NCBI GenBank assembly: GCA_964461815.1
Contig: CAYWVF010000016.1
Location: 1 to 63,334, forward strand
Direction of reading: 5' to 3'
Source: JAAZBA01 sp964461815
Lineage (GTDB): Bacteria; Bacillota; Clostridia; Oscillospirales; QAMX01
DNA length: 63,334 nucleotides
Positions 41,964 through 52,013 of this stretch are shown here, in pieces (the stretch's first letter is position 1; each line of letters starts with the position of its first letter). The notes beneath the pieces are model-generated. The model made no database searches and had not been told where the DNA came from. It saw nothing but the letters and a program-made list of their open reading frames with translations. Made by a program: the position numbers and the translations under genes.

Positions 41964-42394
41964 CATTATTATTTATTAAATTTCACTACCTATCGTTTCA
42001 CATCACGGTAAATTGTTAAAATATACGAAATTTTCTTCCGTTGCTGTAAAGAAAATATAAAGATTGCCGACCTGTATCCACGGCACCCATGTATTATGCA
42101 GGATTTTTGATTTTCCATTGCATTCATGCTTATTTTGTATTATTCAGCATATCTTTTTTCATTTTCATTCTTTTTCATTTTGCAAGTTATCCTTCATTTT
42201 TCAATATTGTATATTTTAACAATTAAAAAAATAATCGACTCAGTATCGTTGAAAAAAATACTGGAAATTTCTCAAAAACGTAGTATAATAATATAAACGG
42301 CATTTTTTTCTGCCTGTTTATCGTAAAACTGACCGTATCGAACATTATATAGATCGGTTCCCCACACATATCAGTAAAAGAAGGAGGAATTTCA
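41964..42394. other. AT-rich intergenic region upstream of ppdK
   Basis: About 430 bases of AT-rich sequence hold pyrimidine tracts such as repeated TTTTCATT near 42,150 and a -10 box TATAAT at about 42,284 with a weak -35. The leader from there to ppdK is about 105 bases. No coding gene, known riboswitch or terminator was recognised. Confidence 0.4.
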
Positions 42395-45061
42395 TTGTCG
42401 CACAAATATGTATATCTGTTTTCCGAAGGAAACGGACAAATGAGAGAATTACTGGGAGGTAAGGGTGCTAACCTCGCAGAGATGACTAACCTTGGTATGC
42501 CTGTTCCGCAGGGCTTTACTGTATCCACAGAGGCCTGTGCAAGGTATTATGAAGACAATGAAACGATTGCGCCTGAAATTCAGGACGAAATCTTTGAGTA
42601 TCTCAAAAAGCTTGAAAAAATTACAGGAAAAACATTCGGTAATCCTGCAAATCCTCTTCTCGTATCGGTTCGCAGCGGTGCAAGAGCATCCATGCCCGGT
42701 ATGATGGACACCATCCTTAACCTCGGTCTTAATGATTCTGTTGTTGAGGGCATTGCAAGACTTACAAACAACTCACGCTTCGCCTACGACTCCTACCGTC
42801 GCTTCATTCAGATGTTCTCCGACGTTGTTATGGAAGTTCCGAAGCATTCCTTTGAAAAGTTTATCGATCAGGTCAAGGCAGAAAAGGGCATTACTCAGGA
42901 CCTCGAGCTTGACGAAACAGACATGCAGCGCCTTGTTGTTATGTTCAAGGATTATTTCCGTGAATGTAAGGGCTTTGATTTCCCGACAGATCCCAAGGAG
43001 CAGCTCTTTGAAGCTGTTAAGGCTGTTTTCCGTTCCTGGAACAATCAGAGAGCTATCACCTACCGCCGCATGAACGACATCCCCTCATCCTGGGGCACAG
43101 CTGTAAACGTTCAGTCCATGGTATACGGTAATATGGGCAACACATCCGGTACAGGCGTTGCTTTCACACGTAATCCGTCCACAGGTGAAAAGAAGCTCTA
43201 TGGTGAGTTCCTTATGAATGCACAGGGTGAAGACGTTGTTGCAGGTGTACGTACACCTCAGACGATCGATCAGCTCCGTGACATTATGCCCGATGTTTAC
43301 AATCAGTTTGTTGAAATAGCTCAGAAGCTTGAAAATCATTACCGTGATATGCAGGACATGGAATTTACCATCGAGAACGGTAAGCTCTACATGCTCCAGA
43401 CAAGAAACGGTAAGCGTACAGTTCACGCTGCACTCAAGATCGCAGTTGATCTTGTAAATGAGAAGATGTGTACAAAGGAAGAGGCTATCTTAAAGGTTGA
43501 GCCGAAGCAGCTCGACACGCTCCTCCATCCTCAGTTTGATGTTGAAGCGCTCAAGAAGGCAAAGCCGATCGCAAAGGGTCTTCCCGCATCTCCGGGTGCT
43601 GCATGCGGTAAGGTATGCTTCTCCGCAGAGGCTGCCATCGTTGCGGCAAAGACAGGTACAAAGGTAGTTCTCACAAGACTCGAGACATCGCCTGAGGACA
43701 TCGAGGGTATGGCTGCTGCTGAGGGTATACTCACAGTTCGCGGCGGTATGACAAGCCATGCAGCTGTTGTCGCACGTGGTATGGGTGAATGCTGCGTAGC
43801 AGGCTGCGGTGAGATAAACATGCACGAGGATGAAGGCTTCTTCATGATCGGTGACGTTAAGGTCTGCGAGGGTGACTACATCTCCCTTGACGGCTCTAAC
43901 GGTAATATATATTTAGGCGAGATCCCGACGGTTGATGCAAGTGTATCCGGCGACTTCGGTACATTCATGTCATGGGCTGACGAGATCAGAACACTTAAGG
44001 TAAGAACAAATGCAGATACACCTCGTGATGCAGAGCAGGCTGTAAAGCTTGGTGCAGAGGGTATCGGTCTGTGCCGTACAGAGCATATGTTCTTTGATGC
44101 ATCAAGAATCCCGGCAGTTCGTCAGATGATCGTATCAAAATCCGAAGAGCAGCGTCGTGCAGCTTTGGACAAGCTCCTGCCGATGCAGCGTGAAGACTTC
44201 GAGGGTATCTTCAAGGCTATGGGGAATCGTCCCGTAACGATCAGACTCCTTGATCCGCCTCTCCATGAGTTCCTTCCGCAGGAGGACGAGGATATACGTT
44301 CACTTGCTGCCGAAATGGATATCTCTTACGATGAGCTCCGTGCAACTGTAAATGATCTTCACGAGTTCAATCCTATGCTCGGTCACCGTGGTGTAAGACT
44401 TGCGGTAACATATCCTGAGATCGCAGAAATGCAGGCTCGCGCTATCATCGAAGCAGCTATCAATGTAAAGAAAGAAACAGGCGTTGACATAGTACCTGAG
44501 ATCATGATACCTCTCGCAGGTGAGAAGAAAGAGCTCAAATACGTTAAGGATTTCGTAGTTGCAACAGCCGACAAGGTTATTGCCGAATCCGGTGTCGCTC
44601 TCAAATACCTCATCGGTACAATGATCGAGCTGCCTCGTGCTGCTCTTACAGCAGATGATCTGGCTCAGGAGGCTGAGTTCTTCTCCTTCGGTACAAACGA
44701 CCTGACACAGATGACCTTCGGCTTCTCCCGTGACGATGCAGGCAAGTTCCTTGAATCCTACTATCTCAAGAAGATCTTCGAGACAGACCCGTTTGCAAGA
44801 CTCGACCAGACAGGCGTAGGCCGTCTTGTAGAGATGGCTTGTAAGCTCGGCCGTCAGACACGTCCGAATATCAAGCTCGGTATCTGCGGCGAGCACGGCG
44901 GCGATCCGTCCAGCGTTGAGTTCTGTCACAACGTAGGCCTCAACTATGTATCCTGCTCACCGTTCCGTGTTCCGATAGCTCGTCTTGCAGCAGCTCAGGC
45001 ACGTGTTCACGAGATCGTAGCTATCTGCAAAAAGTACAACATTCCGAGAAATCCAATGTAA
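42395..45061 (+). CDS. ppdK: Pyruvate, phosphate dikinase
   Basis: The 888-residue enzyme interconverts pyruvate and phosphoenolpyruvate with ATP and phosphate, or PPi and AMP, a key step in glycolysis of PPi-using anaerobes. The N-terminal nucleotide-binding domain (LLGGKGANLAEMTNLGMPVP), the swivelling domain with the phospho-His in GGMTSHAAVVARGMGECCVA, and the C-terminal barrel with catalytic Cys in LGICGEHGGDPSSV and FFSFGTNDLTQMTFG are intact. TTG is the start, with AAGGAGG 7 bases upstream. Codon use looks strongly biased, suggesting high expression. Confidence 0.98.
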   Translation: MSHKYVYLFSEGNGQMRELLGGKGANLAEMTNLGMPVPQGFTVSTEACARYYEDNETIAPEIQDEIFEYLKKLEKITGKTFGNPANPLLVSVRSGARASMPGMMDTILNLGLNDSVVEGIARLTNNSRFAYDSYRRFIQMFSDVVMEVPKHSFEKFIDQVKAEKGITQDLELDETDMQRLVVMFKDYFRECKGFDFPTDPKEQLFEAVKAVFRSWNNQRAITYRRMNDIPSSWGTAVNVQSMVYGNMGNTSGTGVAFTRNPSTGEKKLYGEFLMNAQGEDVVAGVRTPQTIDQLRDIMPDVYNQFVEIAQKLENHYRDMQDMEFTIENGKLYMLQTRNGKRTVHAALKIAVDLVNEKMCTKEEAILKVEPKQLDTLLHPQFDVEALKKAKPIAKGLPASPGAACGKVCFSAEAAIVAAKTGTKVVLTRLETSPEDIEGMAAAEGILTVRGGMTSHAAVVARGMGECCVAGCGEINMHEDEGFFMIGDVKVCEGDYISLDGSNGNIYLGEIPTVDASVSGDFGTFMSWADEIRTLKVRTNADTPRDAEQAVKLGAEGIGLCRTEHMFFDASRIPAVRQMIVSKSEEQRRAALDKLLPMQREDFEGIFKAMGNRPVTIRLLDPPLHEFLPQEDEDIRSLAAEMDISYDELRATVNDLHEFNPMLGHRGVRLAVTYPEIAEMQARAIIEAAINVKKETGVDIVPEIMIPLAGEKKELKYVKDFVVATADKVIAESGVALKYLIGTMIELPRAALTADDLAQEAEFFSFGTNDLTQMTFGFSRDDAGKFLESYYLKKIFETDPFARLDQTGVGRLVEMACKLGRQTRPNIKLGICGEHGGDPSSVEFCHNVGLNYVSCSPFRVPIARLAAAQARVHEIVAICKKYNIPRNPM

Positions 45062-45073
45062 CAGATAAAGCTC

Positions 45074-45110
45074 AAAGCCCGAAACGAAGCTTCGTTTCGG
45101 GCTTTTAATT
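45074..45110. terminator. Terminator after ppdK
   Basis: A palindrome of 32 bases (45,074-45,105) with T run serves both ppdK and the convergent lipoprotein gene. Confidence 0.88.
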
Positions 45111-45642
45111 ATTCTTTTGTATTATCCTGCTCTGCCTTGAAGTACCTTCCGTCTATCTCCACCGCTACTTCCTTATCGTCCTGAGAATCCTTGATCCTGT
45201 ATATCTTTGTATCGCTGTCCAGTCCCACAGCCTCGCCGTCCTTTGATGGTATTCCCGTCACACCTGCCACGATCGACGTAAGCTGCACGTCAAGCTTTTC
45301 TTTATCGATACTTTCATCCGTTACAGTATAGAGCTTGCTGTTAAACATGAACGAGCCTTTACCTTTATTCGTGCTGCCGTTTATCCCATTGCTGCCAAGA
45401 GAGCCTGCGGATGACATCGAGCCTGAGGATATGCTGCCGGAGCTGCTGTTGCTGCCCTCAAGCATATCGTCCAGTGTAGAGTTTATTATAGAACCTGGCT
45501 TCGTCGCCGAGCTCGATCCTCCGGAATTTTTCAGTGTACTTCCAGATGTGTTTTTGCCGTCGTCAGCTGTGTTCGCACATCCGCTCATCCCCATTGCAAA
45601 CAGCATCGATGCTATGAGTATAAAAACAAGGAACTTTTTCAT
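45109..45642 (-). CDS. Ser/Gly-rich lipoprotein, function unknown
   Basis: The 177-residue protein has a lipoprotein signal peptide (MKKFLVFILIASMLFAMGMS then GCAN), a Ser/Gly/Asn-rich linker to about residue 95, and a C-terminal 80-residue domain (FMFNSKLYTVTDESIDKEKL) of unrecognised fold. The start at 45,642 has AAGGAG 10 bases upstream. It is the last gene behind the helicase of the TerB/BrxD-like operon, 71 bases away, but a functional link is not shown. Confidence 0.72.
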   Translation of the reverse strand: MKKFLVFILIASMLFAMGMSGCANTADDGKNTSGSTLKNSGGSSSATKPGSIINSTLDDMLEGSNSSSGSISSGSMSSAGSLGSNGINGSTNKGKGSFMFNSKLYTVTDESIDKEKLDVQLTSIVAGVTGIPSKDGEAVGLDSDTKIYRIKDSQDDKEVAVEIDGRYFKAEQDNTKE

Positions 45643-45712
45643 AATAATTTTACTCCTTTTGTGATTTCCGTTCTTATTATGAAACGCTTTTCTGTTTTTA
45701 TACATTTATTTT

Positions 45713-47989
45713 TCATAGCATAAGCTCGTTATTCTCGATTGAAGCAGTGAGCTGCTTCCTTGTCATTTCCGAAATACGCATTTTCAGCTCATCGATATTG
45801 AGAATATCATAAGCAAAGCCTTTTCTTATCAATTCCTCGGGTACAAACTCGTCGTATTTTTCGAAATACGGTACTTCATCGGGATAAAGCAGCTCCATTG
45901 GATCTAACGGGCGGCGTATTTCCTCCTCAAGCGTCCTGAAAAATTCATCTCTTCCGACCTTCATCTTAAACTGTATAAAATACGGTCTCGCAGACTCCAT
46001 TCCGCTCATTTGGAGCTTTCCGGCACATCTTATTTTCAAGAATCGTTCCATCGCAAGGAATGCATACGTTCCGAGCCACGGGAAGAATGCCCACATCTCG
46101 CCTCCGAGATTTATAAGTGATGTGTGTGTCATTCCCGCATTTCTCGCCATCATTCTGGCTTCACCCAGACGTGCCACTGCATTTTTCATAAGATACGGAT
46201 ATACCATATCCTCGCACAGTACAAGTCTCATACGTTCGAGTACCTTTGTCGTTATATCACCCGGGCATTGACCGAAGTAGGCAGGCACCTTTCCCTTGAC
46301 CATCTCCACATACACAAGGTGACGCTTCAGATCTATCTCCTCGACTACCCAGACGTGACCTGCTATCGCTATCCTCTCACCTACCGGCGGCGGCATGACT
46401 ATCGTGCCCAGCTCCTGAGACTTACATCTGACCATGAATTCCTCATTTTCCTGAAATACAGCATAAAACTTAAATGAATTTACTATTCTTTCACCTGCAA
46501 GTCCTATTATGAGTCCACCCTCAGCCGTTCTTTGCAGATGATTTATATTGAGCAGGTGCTTTAACAGCTGCTTATAATCCTCCTGCGGTACATTCGAAAA
46601 TACAGATAATCCAAGCACCTTTGACGCAAGCTCTCTCGGATAAAGCTCTCCGCATGAAGCAAGAGTGCTCATTGTCTGATGATACAGCAGGCTGTACGGT
46701 AATCTGTCGGGCTTCGGCGGCTCAACATATTTCTCCTGCACATACAGCTGTACAAGTGCTATTCCCTGTAACAGCTTCCACGGCACCATATTCGGAAGCA
46801 TCGTCCTCGGCTCAGGCTCATCCTCACGTATAACGAACCACATCTCCGGCGGAGTATCACGTCTTCCGGTACGTCCCATGCGCTGCAAGAACGATGACAC
46901 CATAAAAGGTGCATCTATCTGAAACGCACGCTCCAGTCTGCCTATATCAATACCAAGCTCGAGTGTTGCCGTCGTGACTGTCGTCATAGTCTGAGTGTCA
47001 TCCTTCATGGCAGCCTCGGCAGTCTCTCGATATGACGCTGAAAGATTGCCGTGATGGATAAGAAATCTGTCGGGCTCTGCTTTTTCCTCACAGTATTGGC
47101 GAAGTGACGTAGTCACAGCCTCGCATTCCTCACGTGAATTTACAAATACAAGACATTTTTTACCCTTTGTATGCTCGAAGATATATCCCATTCCGGGGTC
47201 TGCATCAGCCGGAGCCGTATCCTGCGGTGAGTCGAGCGGTGTCATTCCCATAGCTGTCTCCGTAAGCTCACCTGACTGAATGCCGCTTACAAAGAAATGC
47301 TCCATCGACAATCTCCACTTAGTACCCTTGACAGATATCCTCGGCGTTGCGGTCTTTCTTCCGCTGCCTGCGGAAAGGAATCGTCCTGCTGCTTCAAGAT
47401 CACCTATAGTAGCCGACAAGCCTATTCTTCTCGCATTCGAGCCTGACAGCTTCGACAATCTCTCTATAAGGCACAGCACCTGTGCGCCTCTGTCACCTCT
47501 CATAAGTGAATGTATCTCATCTATAACGATGAATCTCAGATCACCGAATAGTCTTACAAGCTCGGAGTGCTTATGCATGAGCATCGCTTCAAGTGACTCC
47601 GGCGTTATCTGTAATATTCCGGACGGATTTTTCATCATCCGTTTCTTATGTGACATCGCAACATCACCATGCCAGTGCCATACAGGTATATCAGCTTCAC
47701 GGCACAGCTCATTAAGGCGTTCAAACTGATCGTTGATAAGCGCCTTCAATGGGCCTATGTATAATGCACCTACCGTCATCGGAGGATCCTCCTCAAACAA
47801 TGTCAGTATCGGGAAAAACGCCGCCTCAGTCTTGCCCGATGCAGTTCCTGCCGAGAGCAGTAGATTATCATCAGTCTCGAATATTGTTTTACATGCGGCT
47901 ACCTGTATCGCTCTCAACGACGTCCAGCCGTGAGTGTAGATGTATTCCTGAATAAACGGTGCAAGCCTATAAAAGGGATTTGTCTCCAT
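45713..47989 (-). CDS. Lhr-like DEAD/DEAH-box helicase of the TerB/BrxD-like operon
   Basis: The 758-residue superfamily 2 helicase has motif I AGTASGKTEAA (Lys53), motif II DEIH (157-160), SATIGD (motif III) and motif VI QRMGRTGRR, then a long C-terminal part including a probable winged helix. It is of the Lhr/BrxHI type. It follows the ATPase gene by 25 bases. In the BREX and Ter-linked systems known to me, such helicases accompany a BrxD-like ATPase and process DNA. Here it stands in a three-gene unit with no methyltransferase or phosphatase. Confidence 0.85.
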   Translation of the reverse strand: METNPFYRLAPFIQEYIYTHGWTSLRAIQVAACKTIFETDDNLLLSAGTASGKTEAAFFPILTLFEEDPPMTVGALYIGPLKALINDQFERLNELCREADIPVWHWHGDVAMSHKKRMMKNPSGILQITPESLEAMLMHKHSELVRLFGDLRFIVIDEIHSLMRGDRGAQVLCLIERLSKLSGSNARRIGLSATIGDLEAAGRFLSAGSGRKTATPRISVKGTKWRLSMEHFFVSGIQSGELTETAMGMTPLDSPQDTAPADADPGMGYIFEHTKGKKCLVFVNSREECEAVTTSLRQYCEEKAEPDRFLIHHGNLSASYRETAEAAMKDDTQTMTTVTTATLELGIDIGRLERAFQIDAPFMVSSFLQRMGRTGRRDTPPEMWFVIREDEPEPRTMLPNMVPWKLLQGIALVQLYVQEKYVEPPKPDRLPYSLLYHQTMSTLASCGELYPRELASKVLGLSVFSNVPQEDYKQLLKHLLNINHLQRTAEGGLIIGLAGERIVNSFKFYAVFQENEEFMVRCKSQELGTIVMPPPVGERIAIAGHVWVVEEIDLKRHLVYVEMVKGKVPAYFGQCPGDITTKVLERMRLVLCEDMVYPYLMKNAVARLGEARMMARNAGMTHTSLINLGGEMWAFFPWLGTYAFLAMERFLKIRCAGKLQMSGMESARPYFIQFKMKVGRDEFFRTLEEEIRRPLDPMELLYPDEVPYFEKYDEFVPEELIRKGFAYDILNIDELKMRISEMTRKQLTASIENNELML

Positions 47990-48014
47990 ATGCTGCTTCC
48001 TTTAATATATCTTT

Positions 48015-49340
48015 TTAAATATCAAACTCGGCGTACTCGTCCTCTACGCTCTCGGTCTCCATGTTCGCAGGCTTGATATCAAGTCCCGAAACGAGTGACT
48101 CAAAGGACTCCTCGGGATTCTGATGCATAAGATTCAATAGTCCCGTAAAATCACGCACTACCTCACGAGGTGTGAGAAGTGTTTCCGCTCCCATCTTCTC
48201 CGTAAGTGATCGAACGAAGGTCAAAAGCTGTTCATCGCTGATCGGCACATTCCAATCGTAGTGTACCGAATGTATATACATTATCCTCTTAAGCAGAGCC
48301 AGAAGCTCTTCTGGAGTCAGAGGATCGAGCGTCAATACAGGTCCTCTGTAGTCACGCTTTCCTGCGGTCGCAAAGCGGTTTGACGCAAGACGTGACCTGA
48401 GTGCCTCATAGCTGTAGAGTCCTCGCCTGTTGTCCTCCAAAAGCTGCGGTGTTCCTCCGAAAAAGAATGCCATATTCGACAGCTTACCCTGCATACAATC
48501 ATTGAATATATTCAAAAGCTTCTCGTAGTTTGCCTCACGTGAAACTGACTGCACGATCTTGTACAGATTAACAGCCTCATCGATAAATATTATAAGTCCC
48601 TTGTGACCTGCCGCAAGCATGAGTGAGCTTATCAGCTTTGTACAGTCGTACCATGTATCATCTGTAATGATCGACGACACCTCAAGCTCTCGCCTTGCCT
48701 GTGTTTTCGTAGTATATTCCGCACGTATCCATTTCAGCGATGCCTGCTTTTTCGTCTCATCGCCCTCGACCACACCTCTGTAAAACGTGGTGATCGCTTT
48801 CGCAAAGTCATAGCCGTGTACGAGTGATTCGAAATTCGATGCTGCTTCCATTATCGCAAGCTCTGTCGCCTTGGAAAGCTCCGCACTGCCCGGTGCATAG
48901 CCGTTTTTACGTGCCTCATCCAGCTGTAGCTTCGATATCCATCTGGTCAGTATGCCCGGCAAAGCATTACCGTCGGGAGATGCCTTGACCGAGAGATTCC
49001 TTATAAGCTCACGGTACGTCGCAAGCCCCTGCCCCTGTGAGCCGGCAAGTCTGCGTTCAGGTGACAGGTCTGCATCAGCTACGGCAAAGCCACGCTCCAT
49101 GGCGTTGGAGCGCATGAGCTGGATAAGGAAGCTCTTACCGCTTCCGTAGCGTCCCGTAATGAGTCTGAATGCACTGCCTCCGTTTTCTACCACCGACAGG
49201 TCATCCAGAAGTGCGGCTATTTCGTTTTTCCTTCCTATCGCAATATATTCAAGTCCCAGTCTCGGCACGACACCTGCTGCAAGTGAGTTGAGAACAGCTG
49301 CCGAAATTCGTTTTGGGACAGACGGTGTTTTTCTTACCAT
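48015..49340 (-). CDS. BrxD-like ATP-binding protein
   Basis: The 441-residue ATPase has Walker A GRYGSGKSFL (Lys69) and Walker B LIIFIDEAVN (Asp254-Glu255), and PRRVGL-type spacing typical of the DUF2791/BrxD family of AAA-like proteins. AAGGAGG precedes the ATG. It lies 16 bases behind the TerB-domain gene and 25 bases before the helicase. ATPases of this type probably couple nucleotide hydrolysis to assembly of the helicase on DNA. The assignment rests on motif and context. Confidence 0.8.
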   Translation of the reverse strand: MVRKTPSVPKRISAAVLNSLAAGVVPRLGLEYIAIGRKNEIAALLDDLSVVENGGSAFRLITGRYGSGKSFLIQLMRSNAMERGFAVADADLSPERRLAGSQGQGLATYRELIRNLSVKASPDGNALPGILTRWISKLQLDEARKNGYAPGSAELSKATELAIMEAASNFESLVHGYDFAKAITTFYRGVVEGDETKKQASLKWIRAEYTTKTQARRELEVSSIITDDTWYDCTKLISSLMLAAGHKGLIIFIDEAVNLYKIVQSVSREANYEKLLNIFNDCMQGKLSNMAFFFGGTPQLLEDNRRGLYSYEALRSRLASNRFATAGKRDYRGPVLTLDPLTPEELLALLKRIMYIHSVHYDWNVPISDEQLLTFVRSLTEKMGAETLLTPREVVRDFTGLLNLMHQNPEESFESLVSGLDIKPANMETESVEDEYAEFDI

Positions 49341-49356
49341 CGTTTCGACCTCCTTT

Positions 49357-51474
49357 TTAGTCGAACAGTGTAATGTAATCTTCTATGATCGTCGGAACAT
49401 CCGAGGTATCTATCAAAATATCGCCTAAAATATCAACTGCTTTTTCATTTACGGAGTCATATACAGCATCGGCGAAGGTAAACTCAGCGGCACAAAGCGA
49501 ATCGATCTCACTTGTATCCGAGCCGTCCACAAGCAGCCTGACCACACGAGTCTCAAGCTCGGTGAGTGCGGATAAGAAGTCTTCGCAGCCTTCGCTCTCC
49601 TCCACTGCAAGCTCTGCCTCCTCCGGCTCAGCCTCCATTATAAGCTCCTCACCTGCCGCATCAAGCAGCAGCTTCGTATTCTCCCACGACTCGTTCTCCA
49701 GCTCCGCAGCCTTACCTATATCGATATTGTCAAGTCTTTTCGCATACTCCCTTGCCGCAATGCTTTCCTCCGTATCTACATGCTTTATCGGCTTTTCAAC
49801 AGTATGCTTTTCTATCAGAGCATTTTCTATAACATCCGTGTATTCCTTATCGAGCTTATATGAGCTGAGTCTTCCCGTGAGCTTGCACTGTGTACGCACA
49901 ATATTTTCCACATGCTTCATTATCGATGACAGCAACGTTCTGAACTGCTTCGAGGTGGAATACGGACGATACTGTATCTCGACACGTCTTGCCGCCGCAT
50001 GAGCACATACAGCACCTCGATAGCTGTCCCACGAAAGCTGCGATATCGGAGGTGCAAGCTGCTCTGTCAGCGGCTTATCATATGTCTTGAGAGAATACTC
50101 CTCCATCGCTTCCAGAGCCTTTATAAGTGCTTTCTCATATCTGTCTCCGAAGCCGTTTTTGTAAAGTCTGCCGCTTCGCACATCATGATCGCTCATACTG
50201 TACAGTACATCTATAGGCAGCTTAGAAAAGCCCTTTTTCAGCGTCTCATTATAATACAGCTCTGAATAAGGTGCAAGGCAATCGGGAGCTATATCCACGC
50301 TTTGCAGGATGCTCTCTATCGAGCGGTCTATCGAATTTAAAAGTATATAATCCATGCACCACTGAGGCATATACCTGTCAAGTCTGGGAAAATCGTCACG
50401 ATACGCTTTCCATATTGACAGCATCCTGTCGAGTGCAGCCTCACCGGGTGCTACCGCCTTGTTTATTATCTCGTAAACTGCGACAAATATATATGAAAAA
50501 TCGGTTTTCAGTATATTTCCTTTCAGGAACTCACTGCGCCAGTAGAAATACCAGTCATGCTGTTCCTTTGTCATTGAGCTGTACACCGGGAGATAGCATA
50601 CGAATGGTACGAAATCGCACTTTTTGCCCTGCATTGAGGACAATCGCTTTGCCTCATGGACAAAAGAAGTATATTTTGCACTCGTCGTTCTGTATTTTAC
50701 TGTCACTACTGTATCAAGCAGCGCAGGGCCTCCAAAGCTTCGTGTTATCGGTTTTTTCTCCGGCACCGGAGCGGTATTTGCAAAGCTTTTCAACTCACTG
50801 TGTCCGATAATATCATTCATTTTCAGCTGTGAACCGTCATATCCTCCGGGCGACTTGAAATGCTCCTCCAGCTGCGGAGCTTCAAATTTGAACAGATAGG
50901 ACGAGGTCGCATAAAGCCTTGACAGTGTGACCTCGTTTACTACGGCATTTTCGGAATCAAAGCCTATGAGAGTATTGACATCCTCGAGACTTCCCTTGTA
51001 AAATCTACTGCCTGCGTACACATAGCCGTCCAGACCTCGTACCTCTTTAAACAGGAACGGCTTATCGTACCATTCGACCATGCAGCCCATATTATTGAGT
51101 CTGCCCTTTACCGTTATTATCGCAAACGGCACTCCCGTGAGCTCAAAATTACGCTCGACTCTGATATTTGACGCAGTGATCTTCGGTATTATGACCTTTA
51201 TCACGATCTTGAGATATTTCGATGACACAACTCCGAATCCGTCAAGAAAGGGATCGATTATTATCAGCGGCATGAGCTTTATATCCGTTACTCCGTCAAA
51301 CACACGTCCTCGTCCAAGATACATCCACTTCTCATCATCCTTGAAAACTTCCATTTTCACAGTGCATTCATTCTCGTCATATGTGAAGCTCACCTTGAAA
51401 TCGCCGGTATTCGTCTCTTTGCGTATCGGTATCGCCATATCGTCAAAGAACTCATAGTTTTCTGCATCTTTCAA
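49357..51474 (-). CDS. TerB-N/TerB-C domain protein
   Basis: The 705-residue protein has an unrecognised beta-rich N-terminal part (to about 270), a TerB-N-like domain (FVPFVCYLPVYSSMTKEQHD, then WYFYWRSEFLKGNIL and YIFVAVYEIIN), and a TerB-C-like end (NEKAVDILGDILIDTSD, TIIEDYITLFD) after an acidic linker. TerB domains are tied to metal and stress sensing in tellurite-type loci. The start was set at TTG 51,474 with AAGGGG 9 bases upstream. It heads the operon, so the three proteins probably form a complex. The promoter is not clear. Confidence 0.8.
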   Translation of the reverse strand: MKDAENYEFFDDMAIPIRKETNTGDFKVSFTYDENECTVKMEVFKDDEKWMYLGRGRVFDGVTDIKLMPLIIIDPFLDGFGVVSSKYLKIVIKVIIPKITASNIRVERNFELTGVPFAIITVKGRLNNMGCMVEWYDKPFLFKEVRGLDGYVYAGSRFYKGSLEDVNTLIGFDSENAVVNEVTLSRLYATSSYLFKFEAPQLEEHFKSPGGYDGSQLKMNDIIGHSELKSFANTAPVPEKKPITRSFGGPALLDTVVTVKYRTTSAKYTSFVHEAKRLSSMQGKKCDFVPFVCYLPVYSSMTKEQHDWYFYWRSEFLKGNILKTDFSYIFVAVYEIINKAVAPGEAALDRMLSIWKAYRDDFPRLDRYMPQWCMDYILLNSIDRSIESILQSVDIAPDCLAPYSELYYNETLKKGFSKLPIDVLYSMSDHDVRSGRLYKNGFGDRYEKALIKALEAMEEYSLKTYDKPLTEQLAPPISQLSWDSYRGAVCAHAAARRVEIQYRPYSTSKQFRTLLSSIMKHVENIVRTQCKLTGRLSSYKLDKEYTDVIENALIEKHTVEKPIKHVDTEESIAAREYAKRLDNIDIGKAAELENESWENTKLLLDAAGEELIMEAEPEEAELAVEESEGCEDFLSALTELETRVVRLLVDGSDTSEIDSLCAAEFTFADAVYDSVNEKAVDILGDILIDTSDVPTIIEDYITLFD

Positions 51475-51594
51475 ACAAAACAACCCCTTATCCTGTTATT
51501 ATAACATGTGTTTTACTATTTGACAACACATATTTATCGATTTATTTCGCACCGATCGGCACTGAAAACATTTTGTTAAATTTCAGTTAACCTA

Positions 51595-51623
51595 TTGACA
51601 TATGTCTTTAGGAGTGCTACAAT
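51595..51623 (+). promoter_or_regulatory. Promoter of the T-box leader
   Basis: TTGACA, 17 bases and TACAAT; the T-box RNA starts about 10 bases further on. Confidence 0.75.
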
Positions 51624-51639
51624 TGAAATGTTGATTTTT

Positions 51640-51900
51640 TGAGAAATGCAATGATGGGAAAAAACGGACTCGTAATCTGTGCAGAGAGCTGTCGGTTGGT
51701 GCAAGACAGTCGGAGAAGTGTCTAACACTCATCCCTGAGCAGTCGTTTGAAAGGCTCACAGCCGAGTAGATGCGAACGGAACCCACCGTTAACAGGGCAG
51801 GACATCACGTTGTGTCCGGGAAAGGGTATTTTATATACCGAAAAAGAGTGGTACCACGAGGTTTATTGCCGCGTCTCTTTATTGAGACTCGGCTTTTTTA
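51640..51900 (+). ncRNA. T-box riboswitch before the isomerase-acyl-CoA synthetase fusion
   Basis: The element has the conserved AGAGAGC (51,683-51,689), the distal GGTTGGTGCAAGACAG loop, the T-box AGTGGTACCACG (51,846-51,858) and a terminator stem with T run ending at 51,899. A stem I base can pair GATGGG (51,653-51,658) with CTCATC (51,728-51,733). The codon just before it reads AAC (Asn, 51,724-51,726), while CTC (Leu, 51,728-51,730) also fits if the base pairs are TCCC/GGGA. The T-box base TGGT calls for tRNA with discriminator A, which favours Leu over Asn. The sensed amino acid is therefore uncertain. Confidence 0.85.
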
Positions 51901-52013
51901 TTTTTCATCTTGTGAAAATCATCTCAATGCTGCAATTCATGTGAGCATCATGTACGAGCGGTACGGTTCCCTTTCCGATTATATTTATTCTATAATATTT
52001 GAGGAGATCTATT

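Noticed and set aside
41867..41966. N-terminal extension of the amidohydrolase to 41,966
   Set aside because: It translates the leader hairpin and adds residues before the conserved LIDFHTH; the GTG at 41,861 has a ribosome site.
51640..51900. A reading frame through the T-box leader
   Set aside because: The stretch carries conserved T-box RNA motifs and a terminator; short frames there lack ribosome sites.
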